Shown: positions 42,401 to 50,148, counted from the first letter of the stretch. The stretch is 64,000 nt of DNA from CAZMVY01 sp964617875 (GCA_964617875.1 CAZUAI010000014.1:20852-84851), one strand, 5' to 3'. Made by a program: numbers and translations. Notes: a model not told the origin generated them from the letters alone.

Positions 42401-43606
42401 GTTGTTGTGATCCAGAATCTCGCGAGCGCGCGCGCCCGCCGCCAACACGGCGGACGGCAGGCCGGCCGCCGCCGGGAACCCCTCGAGCAACTCGACGGCC
42501 TCCTGCCAGTCCTCGCCCTGCATCCGTTCGACGGCCTGCGCCAACGTCCACAGGGCCTTGCCCTTCTGAGTCACGTCCACGGGGGCGGTCCCCGTGGCAG
42601 CGATTCGCTCGGCACGGCGGGCGACGTCGGCCCACGGGACCGATTCGTACGGGTTCTCCTCCAGCAGGCGGAAGCACGCGTCGAGGCGCTGCCGTACGAT
42701 GTCTGCGAGATCGACGGGCACGATCCCGAACGACGCCAGCTTGCTCAAGACCCCGTCCGCCGTCGGCCGATCCTTCGGGACGTCGCCGATCATGCCCCGC
42801 ACAAGCTCGCACCACTCTTTCATGCCCGCGACAGGCGACTCACGGAGTTCCCTCCGCATCAAAGGCCGGCGAACGATCTGTGGCATTTGCTGCGCCACAT
42901 CGACGATCCTGACCGCCTCGGGGTAATCAAAGAAGTACGGGTGATAGTGTTCGGCCAGCAGAAACAGAACGAACCCGGCCGCGACAATGTCCGACGGCCA
43001 CTCGAACGTACCAAGCTGCTTTCGCTCGCGGTCGTACTTCCACGGATCGATGAACGCGCAGATGCGGTCGTCCCGATCGTACACGTCGGGGGAGAGGACC
43101 TCCCAAACCCCCGTGACGATATCGTCGCCCTCGCCGCCGCGCGGCCGAAGAGCGAGGTTCTGATAGGCCTCGGGGCCGAATGTCTTGCAGACCGCGGATG
43201 CGAACCCGAAGTCCGATACCTTCGTGATCCCCCCCTCCGTCGTGGTCAGGAGCACGCCCGGGCAAACGCCCCCGTGTACGTTCAGCACGTTCGCGGTATG
43301 CGGCACCTGATGCACGACCCGCAATGCATCGAAGAGGGCCGACGTGACCCGGAGGAGCGCCGCGGCGTCGAGCTTCTCGGCCTCGCGGTCGAAGAGGGAC
43401 GTCGGTGCGTACGCCGTCGCGGGCTCATGTTCGATCGAGAATGCAGAATCGGTTTCCTGAAGCTCACCGATGAACTGCAGCACGTGGGCCGATCGCGAGG
43501 CAAGGGCGTTCTGAAGCTCGACCGCCGCAGCCAGTCTGCCCCTGAACTGCTCCAGGTCGCCGCAGTTGGCCGGTTTCAAAATGATGCGCCGGTACGATGC
43601 GGACAT
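39419..43606 (-). CDS. Dual-domain Ser/Thr kinase: N-terminal pseudokinase, coiled-coil, C-terminal kinase
   Basis: Cytoplasmic protein of 1395 residues with no membrane helix. Residues about 1-290 resemble a protein kinase but lack the glycine loop; the catalytic loop reads HGGVCPGVLL (no Asp or Asn) while SDFGFA is kept, so it is probably a pseudokinase. Residues about 300-960 are long Glu/Arg/Ala-rich helices with heptad character. Residues about 970-1245 are a full Hanks-type kinase: GSGGMGQVYLALD, VALKVA, HGDIKPQNIYL, LIDFGLARV, GTPGYIAPEV. A final helical tail follows. It would phosphorylate Ser/Thr on unknown targets. The Ig-repeat protein gene follows 30 bp later. A TATAAT box lies about 55 bases upstream. 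Confidence 0.88.
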   Translation of the reverse strand: MSASYRRIILKPANCGDLEQFRGRLAAAVELQNALASRSAHVLQFIGELQETDSAFSIEHEPATAYAPTSLFDREAEKLDAAALLRVTSALFDALRVVHQVPHTANVLNVHGGVCPGVLLTTTEGGITKVSDFGFASAVCKTFGPEAYQNLALRPRGGEGDDIVTGVWEVLSPDVYDRDDRICAFIDPWKYDRERKQLGTFEWPSDIVAAGFVLFLLAEHYHPYFFDYPEAVRIVDVAQQMPQIVRRPLMRRELRESPVAGMKEWCELVRGMIGDVPKDRPTADGVLSKLASFGIVPVDLADIVRQRLDACFRLLEENPYESVPWADVARRAERIAATGTAPVDVTQKGKALWTLAQAVERMQGEDWQEAVELLEGFPAAAGLPSAVLAAGARAREILDHNNDFAHKRLDHIESTLNRLKGVTRRELMRTVKTQQSMLEHLLDDPMLLPPVRRRAEALLKEWAEAEESIAGEARAMEKAARERADQARTALEREDWEALRSLLAPPLDVPEWLGDVAARISEAKDRLRRHDEEEERKKQYRLHLEDLLQQAGTCFDHGDLAGAEEAAKPVAAQDVHADLAVIGRQMLQRIEHERQQRAEAERRRQEAIARAEQLLASATEDLETNDDDSLRRASASVQAVLGTQGIPDEHRERAQTLRDQIDAARRGLVERAKKGIEDLKKAEAALQNVQRLLDEGKLRDADAEVRPLLTSRHSSISEQAKGLSERIAREFEERRALLRELLDTAAKHVAADEFEEAAEVAGRTADDPYADDEIRSKACGLRETARRGKENARLRSIADRDQAIAALRDAGLDTARRHAEGVLANRHAEPSVRADAERVLERLPGLESAMASMDAKDFEAAIRTLAEFVQRETAPDAVSQAALSAAGVLRQRAVNLRRSMLAGSIERYLEGLADREAGEPSSVILPPEEDLTGPLPPWVRTTLHTFRTFLTDCAEAASPAAPAEMLPPGYRLGDKYEILRPLGSGGMGQVYLALDRMLNRKVALKVAPPVADSAALAGALQEEAQVIAHLEKHSHILHINGFSIIEDRPCFDTEYEEGRDLAEHIRQNALDPRQIAEILIPVADALAYAHEKGVLHGDIKPQNIYLATESGKGPWLIDFGLARVRTICNRRERTGLSGTPGYIAPEVIASMGEYVDARADIFALGCVLYEMLAGRPPFRAAAKGVAGGARERTSRAGQDAASPTAGGWSVSRTLLNTLRSPYPPVSNVAPKAHPALCEICDRAMAPEPKDRYPDAREIAQALRAFLVRLDHEAAEAKLNEAQACYDSRRRDEPAELEDLARARNLAERARHGAGDETKGRIATLIEEIDRLSGAIRESQAQAQAALPQAEGDLTAGRLRPARAIARAVRANPYVPELHAEAERIIEEAARQNRVK

Positions 43607-43659
43607 CGCGGGTCAACACGCTCGCCACACGATTACAGGGGTCGAACACCGAACTCCGT

Positions 43660-43665
43660 ATTATA
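43660..43665 (-). promoter_or_regulatory. -10 box (GGTATAAT) of the kinase gene
   Basis: Minus-strand CGGTATAATACGG, exact TATAAT, 53 bases before the kinase ATG at 43606. The -35 region is not consensus. The ATACGG that follows also follows the -10 box at 63548. Confidence 0.5.
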
Positions 43666-43702
43666 CCGCCCCGGCGGGCTCCGACGCCATCCGGCACGGC
43701 GC

Positions 43703-44482
43703 TCAACCGCGCGAACCCCGCGCCCGGCCGATGGCGGCCCGGATCTGCTCGTGAACCTCGAGCGGGTGGGCCACGTGCTCCCACGTCGCCGCGTAGGGAC
43801 CGGTGCCCGCCGTCGCGAACGAGACGGTGCCCAGTCCGAACAGCCGCTGGTACCAGGTCAGCAGCACGCCCGTGTTCTCGATCTTCAGCAGCGAGCACTC
43901 GAAGAGATGAATGTTGAAGATCCCGCGGATGCGCATGACCCGCCGGTTCGTCAGCACGTACAACCGCGACGCCCACTCCAGGACCGCGAAGCCGACCCGC
44001 GCCGCCGCCAGCGCCAGCGCCGCCTTGGCGATCAGTGAACCGCTCGTCCAGCCGGAGGCCGTCGCCAGCCAGGGGGCCATGCCAATCGCCGCGGCCAGGA
44101 CGACCAGCCAGCGCACGGACGCAAACAGCACGAACCAGAGCGACGGCTTGATGGCGAACAGCACCACCTCGCCGCCGTCCAACAGATGCGCCGGCACCAG
44201 GTCCGCGGCCAGCACCACCTTCGGCTGTTCCGACTGGCTGGCCGCCGCCAGACGGCCGCCGGAATCGGTCGTGGAGATGGACGCTCTCCAGCGTTGCGCA
44301 TCGTAACGCCGGGGAAGCGAAGGAACGGAAAAGCGGGAACGCGGCAAAGGCACCTGCCGCGGGTGCTGTCGAGGCGAAACGGCAGCGGCGGCCCTGTCGG
44401 CGCGCCGCAGCGCCGGCGGCGGCGTTCCGGCGATCGCCCCGGGTTCCTGCGTTCTGCCTGCCTCGCGGTTCGCCATCATCAC
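43703..44482 (-). CDS. PH-domain membrane protein (bPH2/YdbS-like)
   Basis: Protein of 259 residues. A Pro/Arg-rich N terminus of about 95 residues precedes two membrane helices (SLWFVLFASVRWLVVLAAAI and ALALAAARVGFAVLEWASRL). A bacterial PH-like domain follows (YVLTNRRVMRIRGIFNIH, LLKIENTGVLLTWYQRLFGL, GTVSFATAGTG). Such proteins are membrane-associated and of unclear function. It starts three bases after hpt and is likely translated with it. The start may be internal to the low-complexity N terminus. Confidence 0.8.
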   Translation of the reverse strand: MMMANREAGRTQEPGAIAGTPPPALRRADRAAAAVSPRQHPRQVPLPRSRFSVPSLPRRYDAQRWRASISTTDSGGRLAAASQSEQPKVVLAADLVPAHLLDGGEVVLFAIKPSLWFVLFASVRWLVVLAAAIGMAPWLATASGWTSGSLIAKAALALAAARVGFAVLEWASRLYVLTNRRVMRIRGIFNIHLFECSLLKIENTGVLLTWYQRLFGLGTVSFATAGTGPYAATWEHVAHPLEVHEQIRAAIGRARGSRG

Positions 44483-44485
44483 CGC

Positions 44486-45034
44486 TCACGCCCCCGCATA
44501 CAGCTCCGGCCGCAGCACGCCGATATGCGGATAGTTGCGATAGTGATCGTCATAGTCGAGCCCGTACCCGACCACGAAGACATCCTCAATATCGAACCCG
44601 ACGAAATCCGCCTTGAGATCCGGAGGCGCTTTCGCCGGTTTTCGCAGCAGGACGCACGTCCGGAGGCTCGCCGGCGACTGGCTCCCCAACCGGTCCAGTA
44701 CCAGCCGGAGCGTATTGCCCGTATCGAGGATGTCGTCCACGACCAGCACGTGTCGGCCGCGCACGTCGGCGTTCAGTTCGGCGAGCATCTTGGCGCCGCG
44801 GCTCGTTGTGGTGGCCCCGCCGTAGCTCGAGACCGTGATCAGGCCGAGTTTCATCCGCATCGGCAGGCACCGGATGAGGTCGGCCAGAAAGATCAGCGAC
44901 CCCGACAGGATCGCCACCAGCGTCAGGCCTTCCTGCGGATCGCGGTAGACGCGGGCGATCGCCTCGCCCATCTCGCTGACCCGCCGGGCGATCTGCTCCC
45001 GGGCAATCAGAACGCGCGCGATGTCCTGCTCCAT
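44486..45034 (-). CDS. hpt: Hypoxanthine phosphoribosyltransferase
   Basis: Purine salvage enzyme of 182 residues that converts hypoxanthine or guanine plus PRPP to IMP or GMP in the cytoplasm. The PRPP-binding loop is VLVVDDILDTGNTL, the flexible loop includes ITVSSYGGATTTSRG, and the purine-site segment is ADFVGFDIEDVFVVGYGLDY. Length and motifs are normal for the family. The ATG at 45034 lies nine bases after a TATAAT box, with no leader ribosome site, so the mRNA may be leaderless. A PH-domain protein gene follows in the same unit. Confidence 0.94.
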   Translation of the reverse strand: MEQDIARVLIAREQIARRVSEMGEAIARVYRDPQEGLTLVAILSGSLIFLADLIRCLPMRMKLGLITVSSYGGATTTSRGAKMLAELNADVRGRHVLVVDDILDTGNTLRLVLDRLGSQSPASLRTCVLLRKPAKAPPDLKADFVGFDIEDVFVVGYGLDYDDHYRNYPHIGVLRPELYAGA

Positions 45035-45043
45035 GGGGCGGGG

Positions 45044-45049
45044 ATTATA
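45044..45049 (-). promoter_or_regulatory. -10 box (GGTATAAT) nine bases before hpt
   Basis: Minus-strand CCGGTATAATCCCC with nine bases to the ATG of hpt. Initiation seven or so bases after the box would place the mRNA 5' end almost at the start codon. Confidence 0.5.
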
Positions 45050-45170
45050 CCGGTGCCTCCGCGAGAAGACGACTGCCGGCCCGGGCCCGTCGTGCGACGG
45101 CGTCCGGTGTTATCGGGACGGTCCTCGTGGGCGTATCCCTGGGGCAGATACCCGAAACTGACGCGGGGGC

Positions 45171-45199
45171 TTGACGGCGGATGGCGTTTTGATTAGAGT
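45171..45199 (+). promoter_or_regulatory. Sigma-70-type promoter of the hydrogenase operon
   Basis: TTGACG (45171-45176), a 17-bp spacer and TAGAGT (45194-45199). It would give a leader of about 54 nt ending in GGAG (45251-45254) before the hndC ATG at 45260. Divergent from hpt. Confidence 0.5.
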
Positions 45200-45259
45200 G
45201 CCAAGTCTTGGACCCACCCACCGTGCTGATGGTCGGCGCGGCTGTCGGCAGGAGCTGAC

Positions 45260-47440
45260 ATGACAACCGAAGCAATGATGCAATACCAGCGTCTCTGCGC
45301 GGAGACGCACCAGCGTATCGCCGCCCGCAACGAGTCGGGCAAGATCCGCATCCAGATCGGCGCCGCGACGTGCGAAAACGCCGCCGGGGCGAACGACGTG
45401 TTTGACGAGTTCCGCAAGCACGTGGCCTCGTCCGGCCGCACCGACATCGTGCTCCGGCGGACCGGATGTACGGGCCGATGCAGTTGCGAACCGATCGTCG
45501 GCGTGCTGATCCCCGGGCTGATGCCCACCAAGTATCAGCGCGTGGACCGCGAGATGGTTCACAAGATCTTCACCTCGCACATCCTCGGCGGCCAGCCGCT
45601 GTTCGACCTCATGCTCGACTCGTCCGGCGGCTTGCAGATCTACGAGTTCATGGTCTGCGGCGCCGATCGCTGCCGGAACACCGAAGGCAAGGACTACCGG
45701 CAGATCCTGAAGGACAAGCTTCTCGTCGCCGGCATCGACGAGCGGCACGCCCGCGTGCTCCCGGCCAACTGCTTCGGCCTCTGCCGCACCGACAACCTCG
45801 GCTCCGCCGTCCACATCCTCGTCCGGCCGAACAAGGTCATCTACCGCGTGCAGAACGAGGCCGACCTCGACGAGATCATCCACTCGCACGTCCTCGAACA
45901 CCGGATCGTGCGGCGACTGTGCGTCTCGGACCGGTCGGTCAGCCAGCGGTTCTTCGATATCTACGGCGACGTTTCGTTTTTCAACAAGCAGACGCGCCTG
46001 GCCTTGCGCAACAGCGGCATCATCGACCCTGAGAGCCTCGACGAATATGTCCAGGCGGGCGGGTTCGAGGCGCTCGCCCGCGCCCTCGAGAAGAACGACC
46101 CCCAGTGGGTCATCGACGAAATCAAGGCCTCGAACCTCCGAGGCCGCGGCGGCGGCGGATACCCCACCGGCCTCAAGTGGGCCAGTGCGCGGGTCCAGCC
46201 CGGCGACACCAAGTACATCATCTGCAATGCCGACGAGGGCGACCCCGGGGCATTCATGGACCGCAGCATGCTGGAGGGCGACCCGTTCTCGGTCATCGAG
46301 GGCATGACGATCGGCGGCTTCGCCATCGGCGCCGGCAGCGGCTACTTCTACGTCCGGGCCGAATACCCCCTGGCGATCGAGCGGATCGAGAAGGCCCTCG
46401 TGCAGTGCCGCGAGCACGGCCTGCTCGGCAGGAACATTCTCGGGTCCGGCTTCGACTTCGATCTCGAGATCCGCCTCGGCGCCGGGGCGTTCGTGTGCGG
46501 CGAAGAGACGGCCCTCATCCACTCGATCGAGGGCGAGCGCGGCCAGCCGCGCGTCCGCCCGCCGTTCCCCGCCGAGAGCGGCCTCTGGGGAAAGCCCACA
46601 ATCATCAACAACGTCGAGACGTTCGCCAACGTGCCGGTCGTCCTCTCCTACGGCGCCGAGTGGGTCCGTCAGATCGGCACCCCCCGAAGCGGCGGCACGA
46701 AGGTCTTCGCCCTCGCCGGCAAGGTGCAGCACACCGGCCTCGTCGAAGTCCCCATGGGCACCACGCTCCGCGAGATCGTCTACGACATCGGCGGCGGACC
46801 GCCCCAGAACAGGCAGCTCAAGGCGATCCAGACGGGCGGCCCGGCCGGCGGGTGCATTCCGGCACAGTATCTCGACACGATCGTCGATTTCGACAGCCTG
46901 ACGTCGCTCGGCTCGATCATGGGCTCGGGCGGCATGATCGTCATGGACGAAGACGACTGCATGGTCGATATCGCCAAGTTCTTCCTCACCTTCTCCCAGG
47001 ACGAGTCCTGCGGGAAATGCACGCCCTGCCGCGAGGGGACGAAGCGAATGCTCGAGATCATCGAGCGCATCACGAGCGGCAACGGCCGGCCGGAGGACCT
47101 GGGCCGGCTCGAACGGCTGGGCGACCTCGTGCGGAAGTCGTCGTTGTGCGGCCTCGGCCGTGCGGCGCCGAATCCCGTACTGAGCACGCTCCGCTACTTC
47201 CGCGCCGAGTACGAAGCACATGTGAACGAACGGCGGTGCCCGGCCAAGCGCTGTACGGCCCTGATTCACTACGAGATCAACGCCGAGAAGTGCGTCGGCT
47301 GCACGGCATGCATGCGGAACTGCCCCGTGGCGTGCATCGCCGGCTCGGCAAAGAAGCCCCACGTGATCGACCAGGCGAAGTGCGTGAAATGCGGCCGGTG
47401 CTTCCAGGTCTGCCGTTTCAACGCCGTAGTGAAGATGTAG
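45260..47440 (+). CDS. hndC: NADH/NADP-linked hydrogenase flavoprotein subunit (HndC/HydB/NuoF-like)
   Basis: Electron-transfer flavoprotein of 726 residues that would pass electrons between NAD(P)H, ferredoxin and the [FeFe]-hydrogenase. Two thioredoxin-like [2Fe-2S] domains stand at the N terminus (Cys38/70/74/76 region and Cys133/138/171/175). The NuoF core follows with FMN/NADH loops GRGGGGYPTGLKWA and NADEGDPGAFMDR, an SLBB region, and the [4Fe-4S] motif SCGKCTPCREG. The C terminus has a two-cluster ferredoxin (CVGCTACMRNCP and CVKCGRCFQVC). One N-terminal [2Fe-2S] domain is usual; the extra one may replace a separate HndB. First gene of hndC-hndD-hndA. Confidence 0.92.
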   Translation: MTTEAMMQYQRLCAETHQRIAARNESGKIRIQIGAATCENAAGANDVFDEFRKHVASSGRTDIVLRRTGCTGRCSCEPIVGVLIPGLMPTKYQRVDREMVHKIFTSHILGGQPLFDLMLDSSGGLQIYEFMVCGADRCRNTEGKDYRQILKDKLLVAGIDERHARVLPANCFGLCRTDNLGSAVHILVRPNKVIYRVQNEADLDEIIHSHVLEHRIVRRLCVSDRSVSQRFFDIYGDVSFFNKQTRLALRNSGIIDPESLDEYVQAGGFEALARALEKNDPQWVIDEIKASNLRGRGGGGYPTGLKWASARVQPGDTKYIICNADEGDPGAFMDRSMLEGDPFSVIEGMTIGGFAIGAGSGYFYVRAEYPLAIERIEKALVQCREHGLLGRNILGSGFDFDLEIRLGAGAFVCGEETALIHSIEGERGQPRVRPPFPAESGLWGKPTIINNVETFANVPVVLSYGAEWVRQIGTPRSGGTKVFALAGKVQHTGLVEVPMGTTLREIVYDIGGGPPQNRQLKAIQTGGPAGGCIPAQYLDTIVDFDSLTSLGSIMGSGGMIVMDEDDCMVDIAKFFLTFSQDESCGKCTPCREGTKRMLEIIERITSGNGRPEDLGRLERLGDLVRKSSLCGLGRAAPNPVLSTLRYFRAEYEAHVNERRCPAKRCTALIHYEINAEKCVGCTACMRNCPVACIAGSAKKPHVIDQAKCVKCGRCFQVCRFNAVVKM

Positions 47441-47469
47441 TCGCGAGGAACCGACCCGCACACAGGTGC

Positions 47470-49260
47470 ATGATGAACGATACGAAGAAGGTGACATTCA
47501 CGCTCGACGGCCAGCAGGTCACGGTGGACGCCGGCATGACCATCATGGAGGCGGCCGAGAAATTCGGCGTCCGCATCCCGCGGCTCTGCTACCACCCGGA
47601 TCTCAGCCTCGCCGGCTCCTGCCGCGTGTGCATCGTGGACGTCAAGGACATGGGCTACTACATGGCCGCCTGCTCCGTGAAGGTGTGGGAGGGCATGGAC
47701 GTCCGCACAAACTCGCCGGAGATCCGCCAGGCCCGGCGGGACATCGTCGAGCTGCTGCTGGACAACCACCCCAAGGAGTGCCAGACCTGCGAGCGCGACG
47801 GCAACTGCGAACTCCAGAACCTCGCTTATTCGATGGGCGTGCGCGAGCGGCTCTTCGAAGGTGAGCGCAAGAGCTTCGCCATCGAGGATTCCGGCCGCTC
47901 CGTCGTCCGCGAGGCCAACAAGTGCATTCTCTGCGGGCGCTGCGTCCGCGTCTGCGCCGAGATCCAGGGCGTCAACAACCTGAGCCAGCACGGCCGCGGC
48001 TTCCACACCGTCGTCACGCCCGCACACGGCGTCAAGATGGACGAGTCCGTCTGCATCCAGTGCGGCCAGTGCATCAACGTCTGCCCGACGGCCGCCTTCC
48101 TCGAGAAGGACAGCACCGACGCGGTCTGGGCCGCCCTCAGCGACCCGAAAAAGCACGTCGTCGTCCAGACGGCCCCGTCGATCCGCGCCGCCATCGGCGA
48201 AGGCTTCGGCCTCCCGCCCGGAACGCCGACGACCGGCAAGATGGTCGCCGCGCTGCGGCACCTCGGCTTCAAGGCCGTCTTCGACACCGATTTCACCGCC
48301 GACCTCACGATCGTCGAGGAGTCCAACGAATTCCTCGAGCGGCTCAAGAACAAGGGCCCCCTGCCGATGCTGACCTCCTGCTCGCCCGGCTGGGTCAGTT
48401 TCCTCGAGAAGTTCTACCCTGAGCTGATCCCGCACGCCTCCACGTGCCGCTCGCCGATGACCATGATGTCCGCCCTGCTGAAGACCTTCTACGCCGAAAA
48501 AACGGGCATCGACCCGAAGGACATCTACGTCGTCGCCGTCATGCCCTGCTCCGCCAAGAAATTCGAGGCCCGCCGGCCCGAGCACTACCTCGCCGATGGG
48601 ATCCCGCTCACCGACGCCGTGCTCACGACCCGCGAATTGATCTGGATGATCAAGTCGTGGGGCATCGACTACTGGACGATGCCGAACATCGAGTTCTGGA
48701 ACCTCCCCAGCGAGGAGTTCGACGACCCGATGGGCGTCGCCACCGGCGCCGGCGACATCTTCGGCGCGACGGGCGGCGTCATGGAGGCCACCCTGCGCAC
48801 GGCCGTCGAGAAGCTCACCGGCAAGCCCGTGGAGAAGCTCGAGTTCACCGAAGTCCGCGCCGTCGAGGGGCTCCGCGAGGCGTCCTTCAATCTGGCCGGC
48901 CAGACGGTCAACGTCGCCGTCGCCAACGGCATCAACAACGCCAAGAAGGTCCTCGACAAGGTCGTCCGCAAGGAGAAGGACTTTCACATCATCGAGGTCA
49001 TGGCCTGCCCTGGCGGCTGCATCGGCGGCGGCGGCCAGCCGTACCCGCCGCGCGGCATGAAGGTGCTCGACCCGGAGTTGCTGCGGCTCCGTGCCTCCGC
49101 GCTCTATCGCATCGACGAGTCCAAGGAGTTGCGCCGGTCGCACGAGAACCCGGCCATCAAGAAGCTGTATCAGGAGTGGCTTGGCGAGGTCGGTGGCGAG
49201 AAGGCCCACCACCTGTTGCACACGCATTATGCGGCGCGACTGCCGCGAGGCATCAAATAG
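47470..49260 (+). CDS. hndD: [FeFe]-hydrogenase catalytic subunit (HndD-like)
   Basis: Cytoplasmic hydrogenase of 596 residues catalysing 2H+ + 2e- = H2. N-terminal [2Fe-2S] domain (RLCYHPDLSLAGSCRVC), a His-Cys3 [4Fe-4S] motif (HPKECQTCERDGNC), a two-cluster ferredoxin domain (CILCGRCVRVC, CIQCGQCINVC), then the H-cluster domain. H-cluster ligands are Cys304 (L1, TSCSPGW), Cys360 (L2, MPCSAKKFE), Cys513 and Cys517 (L3, EVMACPGGCIGGGG). L1 normally reads TSCCPxW; the second Cys, which relays protons, is Ser305 here. A C-terminal small domain ends the protein. The HydEFG maturases are not in the window. ATG 47470 or 47473. Confidence 0.94.
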   Translation: MMNDTKKVTFTLDGQQVTVDAGMTIMEAAEKFGVRIPRLCYHPDLSLAGSCRVCIVDVKDMGYYMAACSVKVWEGMDVRTNSPEIRQARRDIVELLLDNHPKECQTCERDGNCELQNLAYSMGVRERLFEGERKSFAIEDSGRSVVREANKCILCGRCVRVCAEIQGVNNLSQHGRGFHTVVTPAHGVKMDESVCIQCGQCINVCPTAAFLEKDSTDAVWAALSDPKKHVVVQTAPSIRAAIGEGFGLPPGTPTTGKMVAALRHLGFKAVFDTDFTADLTIVEESNEFLERLKNKGPLPMLTSCSPGWVSFLEKFYPELIPHASTCRSPMTMMSALLKTFYAEKTGIDPKDIYVVAVMPCSAKKFEARRPEHYLADGIPLTDAVLTTRELIWMIKSWGIDYWTMPNIEFWNLPSEEFDDPMGVATGAGDIFGATGGVMEATLRTAVEKLTGKPVEKLEFTEVRAVEGLREASFNLAGQTVNVAVANGINNAKKVLDKVVRKEKDFHIIEVMACPGGCIGGGGQPYPPRGMKVLDPELLRLRASALYRIDESKELRRSHENPAIKKLYQEWLGEVGGEKAHHLLHTHYAARLPRGIK

Positions 49261-49273
49261 CACGGCAAAGACC

Positions 49274-49816
49274 ATGAGCACGACACGCGCAATCGCGAAT
49301 ACAGACAACTGGCCAGATGTTGAAGCCGTCAGCAAGCAGGCCCTGCCGGAGCACATTGTGCAGTTCATCGCGGACTGCCGCAAACGCCCGCATCCGGAGA
49401 GCCAGCTGATCTCGGTGCTGCACAAAGTACAGGGACACTTTGGCTATTTGGGCAACGAGCAGCTTGATGCGGTTGCCCAGCTCTTGCAGGTGCCGGCGGC
49501 GAAGGTCAGCGGCGTCGCCACGTTTTACCACTTCTTCCGCCTTCAACCGCGGGGCAAGTTCCTCATCAGCGTATGCATGGGAACGGCCTGCTACGTCAAG
49601 GGCGCTGACAAGGTCGCCGCGCGGCTCCAGGAGGAACTCGGCATTCAGTTCGGCGAAACGACAACGGACGGCCTGTTTTCTCTGGAGGAAGCCCGCTGCC
49701 TGGGTACCTGCGGCTTGGCCCCCGTCGTGATGATCAACGACGAGGTCCACGCCAAGGTCACATCTGACCAGATCCCGGCGCTGCTGGAGAAGCAGATCCA
49801 GAAGACCCGGGCATAG
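49274..49816 (+). CDS. hndA: Hydrogenase [2Fe-2S] subunit (HndA/NuoE-like)
   Basis: Thioredoxin-like [2Fe-2S] protein of 180 residues, the 24-kDa NuoE counterpart, partner of the HndC flavoprotein. A helical N-terminal domain (LISVLHKVQGHFGYLG ... VSGVATFYHFFRLQPRGK) precedes the cluster domain with four Cys in CMGTAC and CLGTCGLAP. It starts 13 bp after hndD. In most operons the hndA gene comes first; here the order is C-D-A. Confidence 0.93.
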   Translation: MSTTRAIANTDNWPDVEAVSKQALPEHIVQFIADCRKRPHPESQLISVLHKVQGHFGYLGNEQLDAVAQLLQVPAAKVSGVATFYHFFRLQPRGKFLISVCMGTACYVKGADKVAARLQEELGIQFGETTTDGLFSLEEARCLGTCGLAPVVMINDEVHAKVTSDQIPALLEKQIQKTRA

Positions 49817-49826
49817 TCACGGCCGA

Positions 49827-49832
49827 TACAAT
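49827..49832 (+). promoter_or_regulatory. -10-like TACAAT seven bases before the small zinc-ribbon gene
   Basis: TACAAT lies in the 23-bp gap between hndA and the next gene and ends seven bases before its ATG. It could give that gene a leaderless transcript separate from the hydrogenase operon. Confidence 0.35.
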
Positions 49833-49839
49833 ACCGGTC

Positions 49840-50085
49840 ATGGCAGACGAGCCTGCCTATCACGTGGAGATTGAGGGCGTCGAAGAACCGGATCCGGCAG
49901 GTCCGAGCCCGGTGCAGGGCCGACGGTGGATCGGAATCCGCTTTGACTGTTGCGGGGCCTACACCCGGATCTACCGCAATGCGGAAGGCACGGCGTACGA
50001 CGGGCGGTGTCCGAAGTGCCTCCGCCCGGTGAACATCAAAGTCGGGCCGGGCGGCACGGATGCGCGGTTCTTCCAGGCCCTCTGA
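49840..50085 (+). CDS. Small zinc-ribbon-like protein, unknown function
   Basis: Unrecognised 81-residue protein. Two Cys pairs (DCCG and CPKC, about 25 residues apart) suggest one zinc site. The N terminus is acidic. It lies 23 bp after hndA on the same strand; a hairpin follows its stop codon. No link to the hydrogenase can be shown beyond position. Confidence 0.7.
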   Translation: MADEPAYHVEIEGVEEPDPAGPSPVQGRRWIGIRFDCCGAYTRIYRNAEGTAYDGRCPKCLRPVNIKVGPGGTDARFFQAL

Positions 50086-50118
50086 TTGCCGTTCGGCCGA
50101 CGCCGAGTGCGCAAAACG

Positions 50119-50148
50119 GCGGGCCGGTACCTCCTCAGGCCGGCCCGC
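50119..50148. terminator. GC-rich hairpin after the hydrogenase region
   Basis: GCGGGCCGG (50119-50127) pairs perfectly with CCGGCCCGC (50140-50148) over a 12-base loop, followed by TT. It stands between the converging small zinc-ribbon and lipoprotein genes. The lack of a long T tract makes strength uncertain. Confidence 0.5.

Noticed and set aside
39674..44038. A 1454-residue plus-strand open frame
   Set aside because: It is antisense to the kinase gene. High third-position GC keeps the opposite frame open; composition is Arg/Gln/His-rich with no domain, while the minus strand has clear kinase motifs.
46105..47469. N-terminal extension of the hydrogenase gene to 46105
   Set aside because: It overlaps hndC out of frame. 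The family N terminus and two ATG codons are at 47470-47473.
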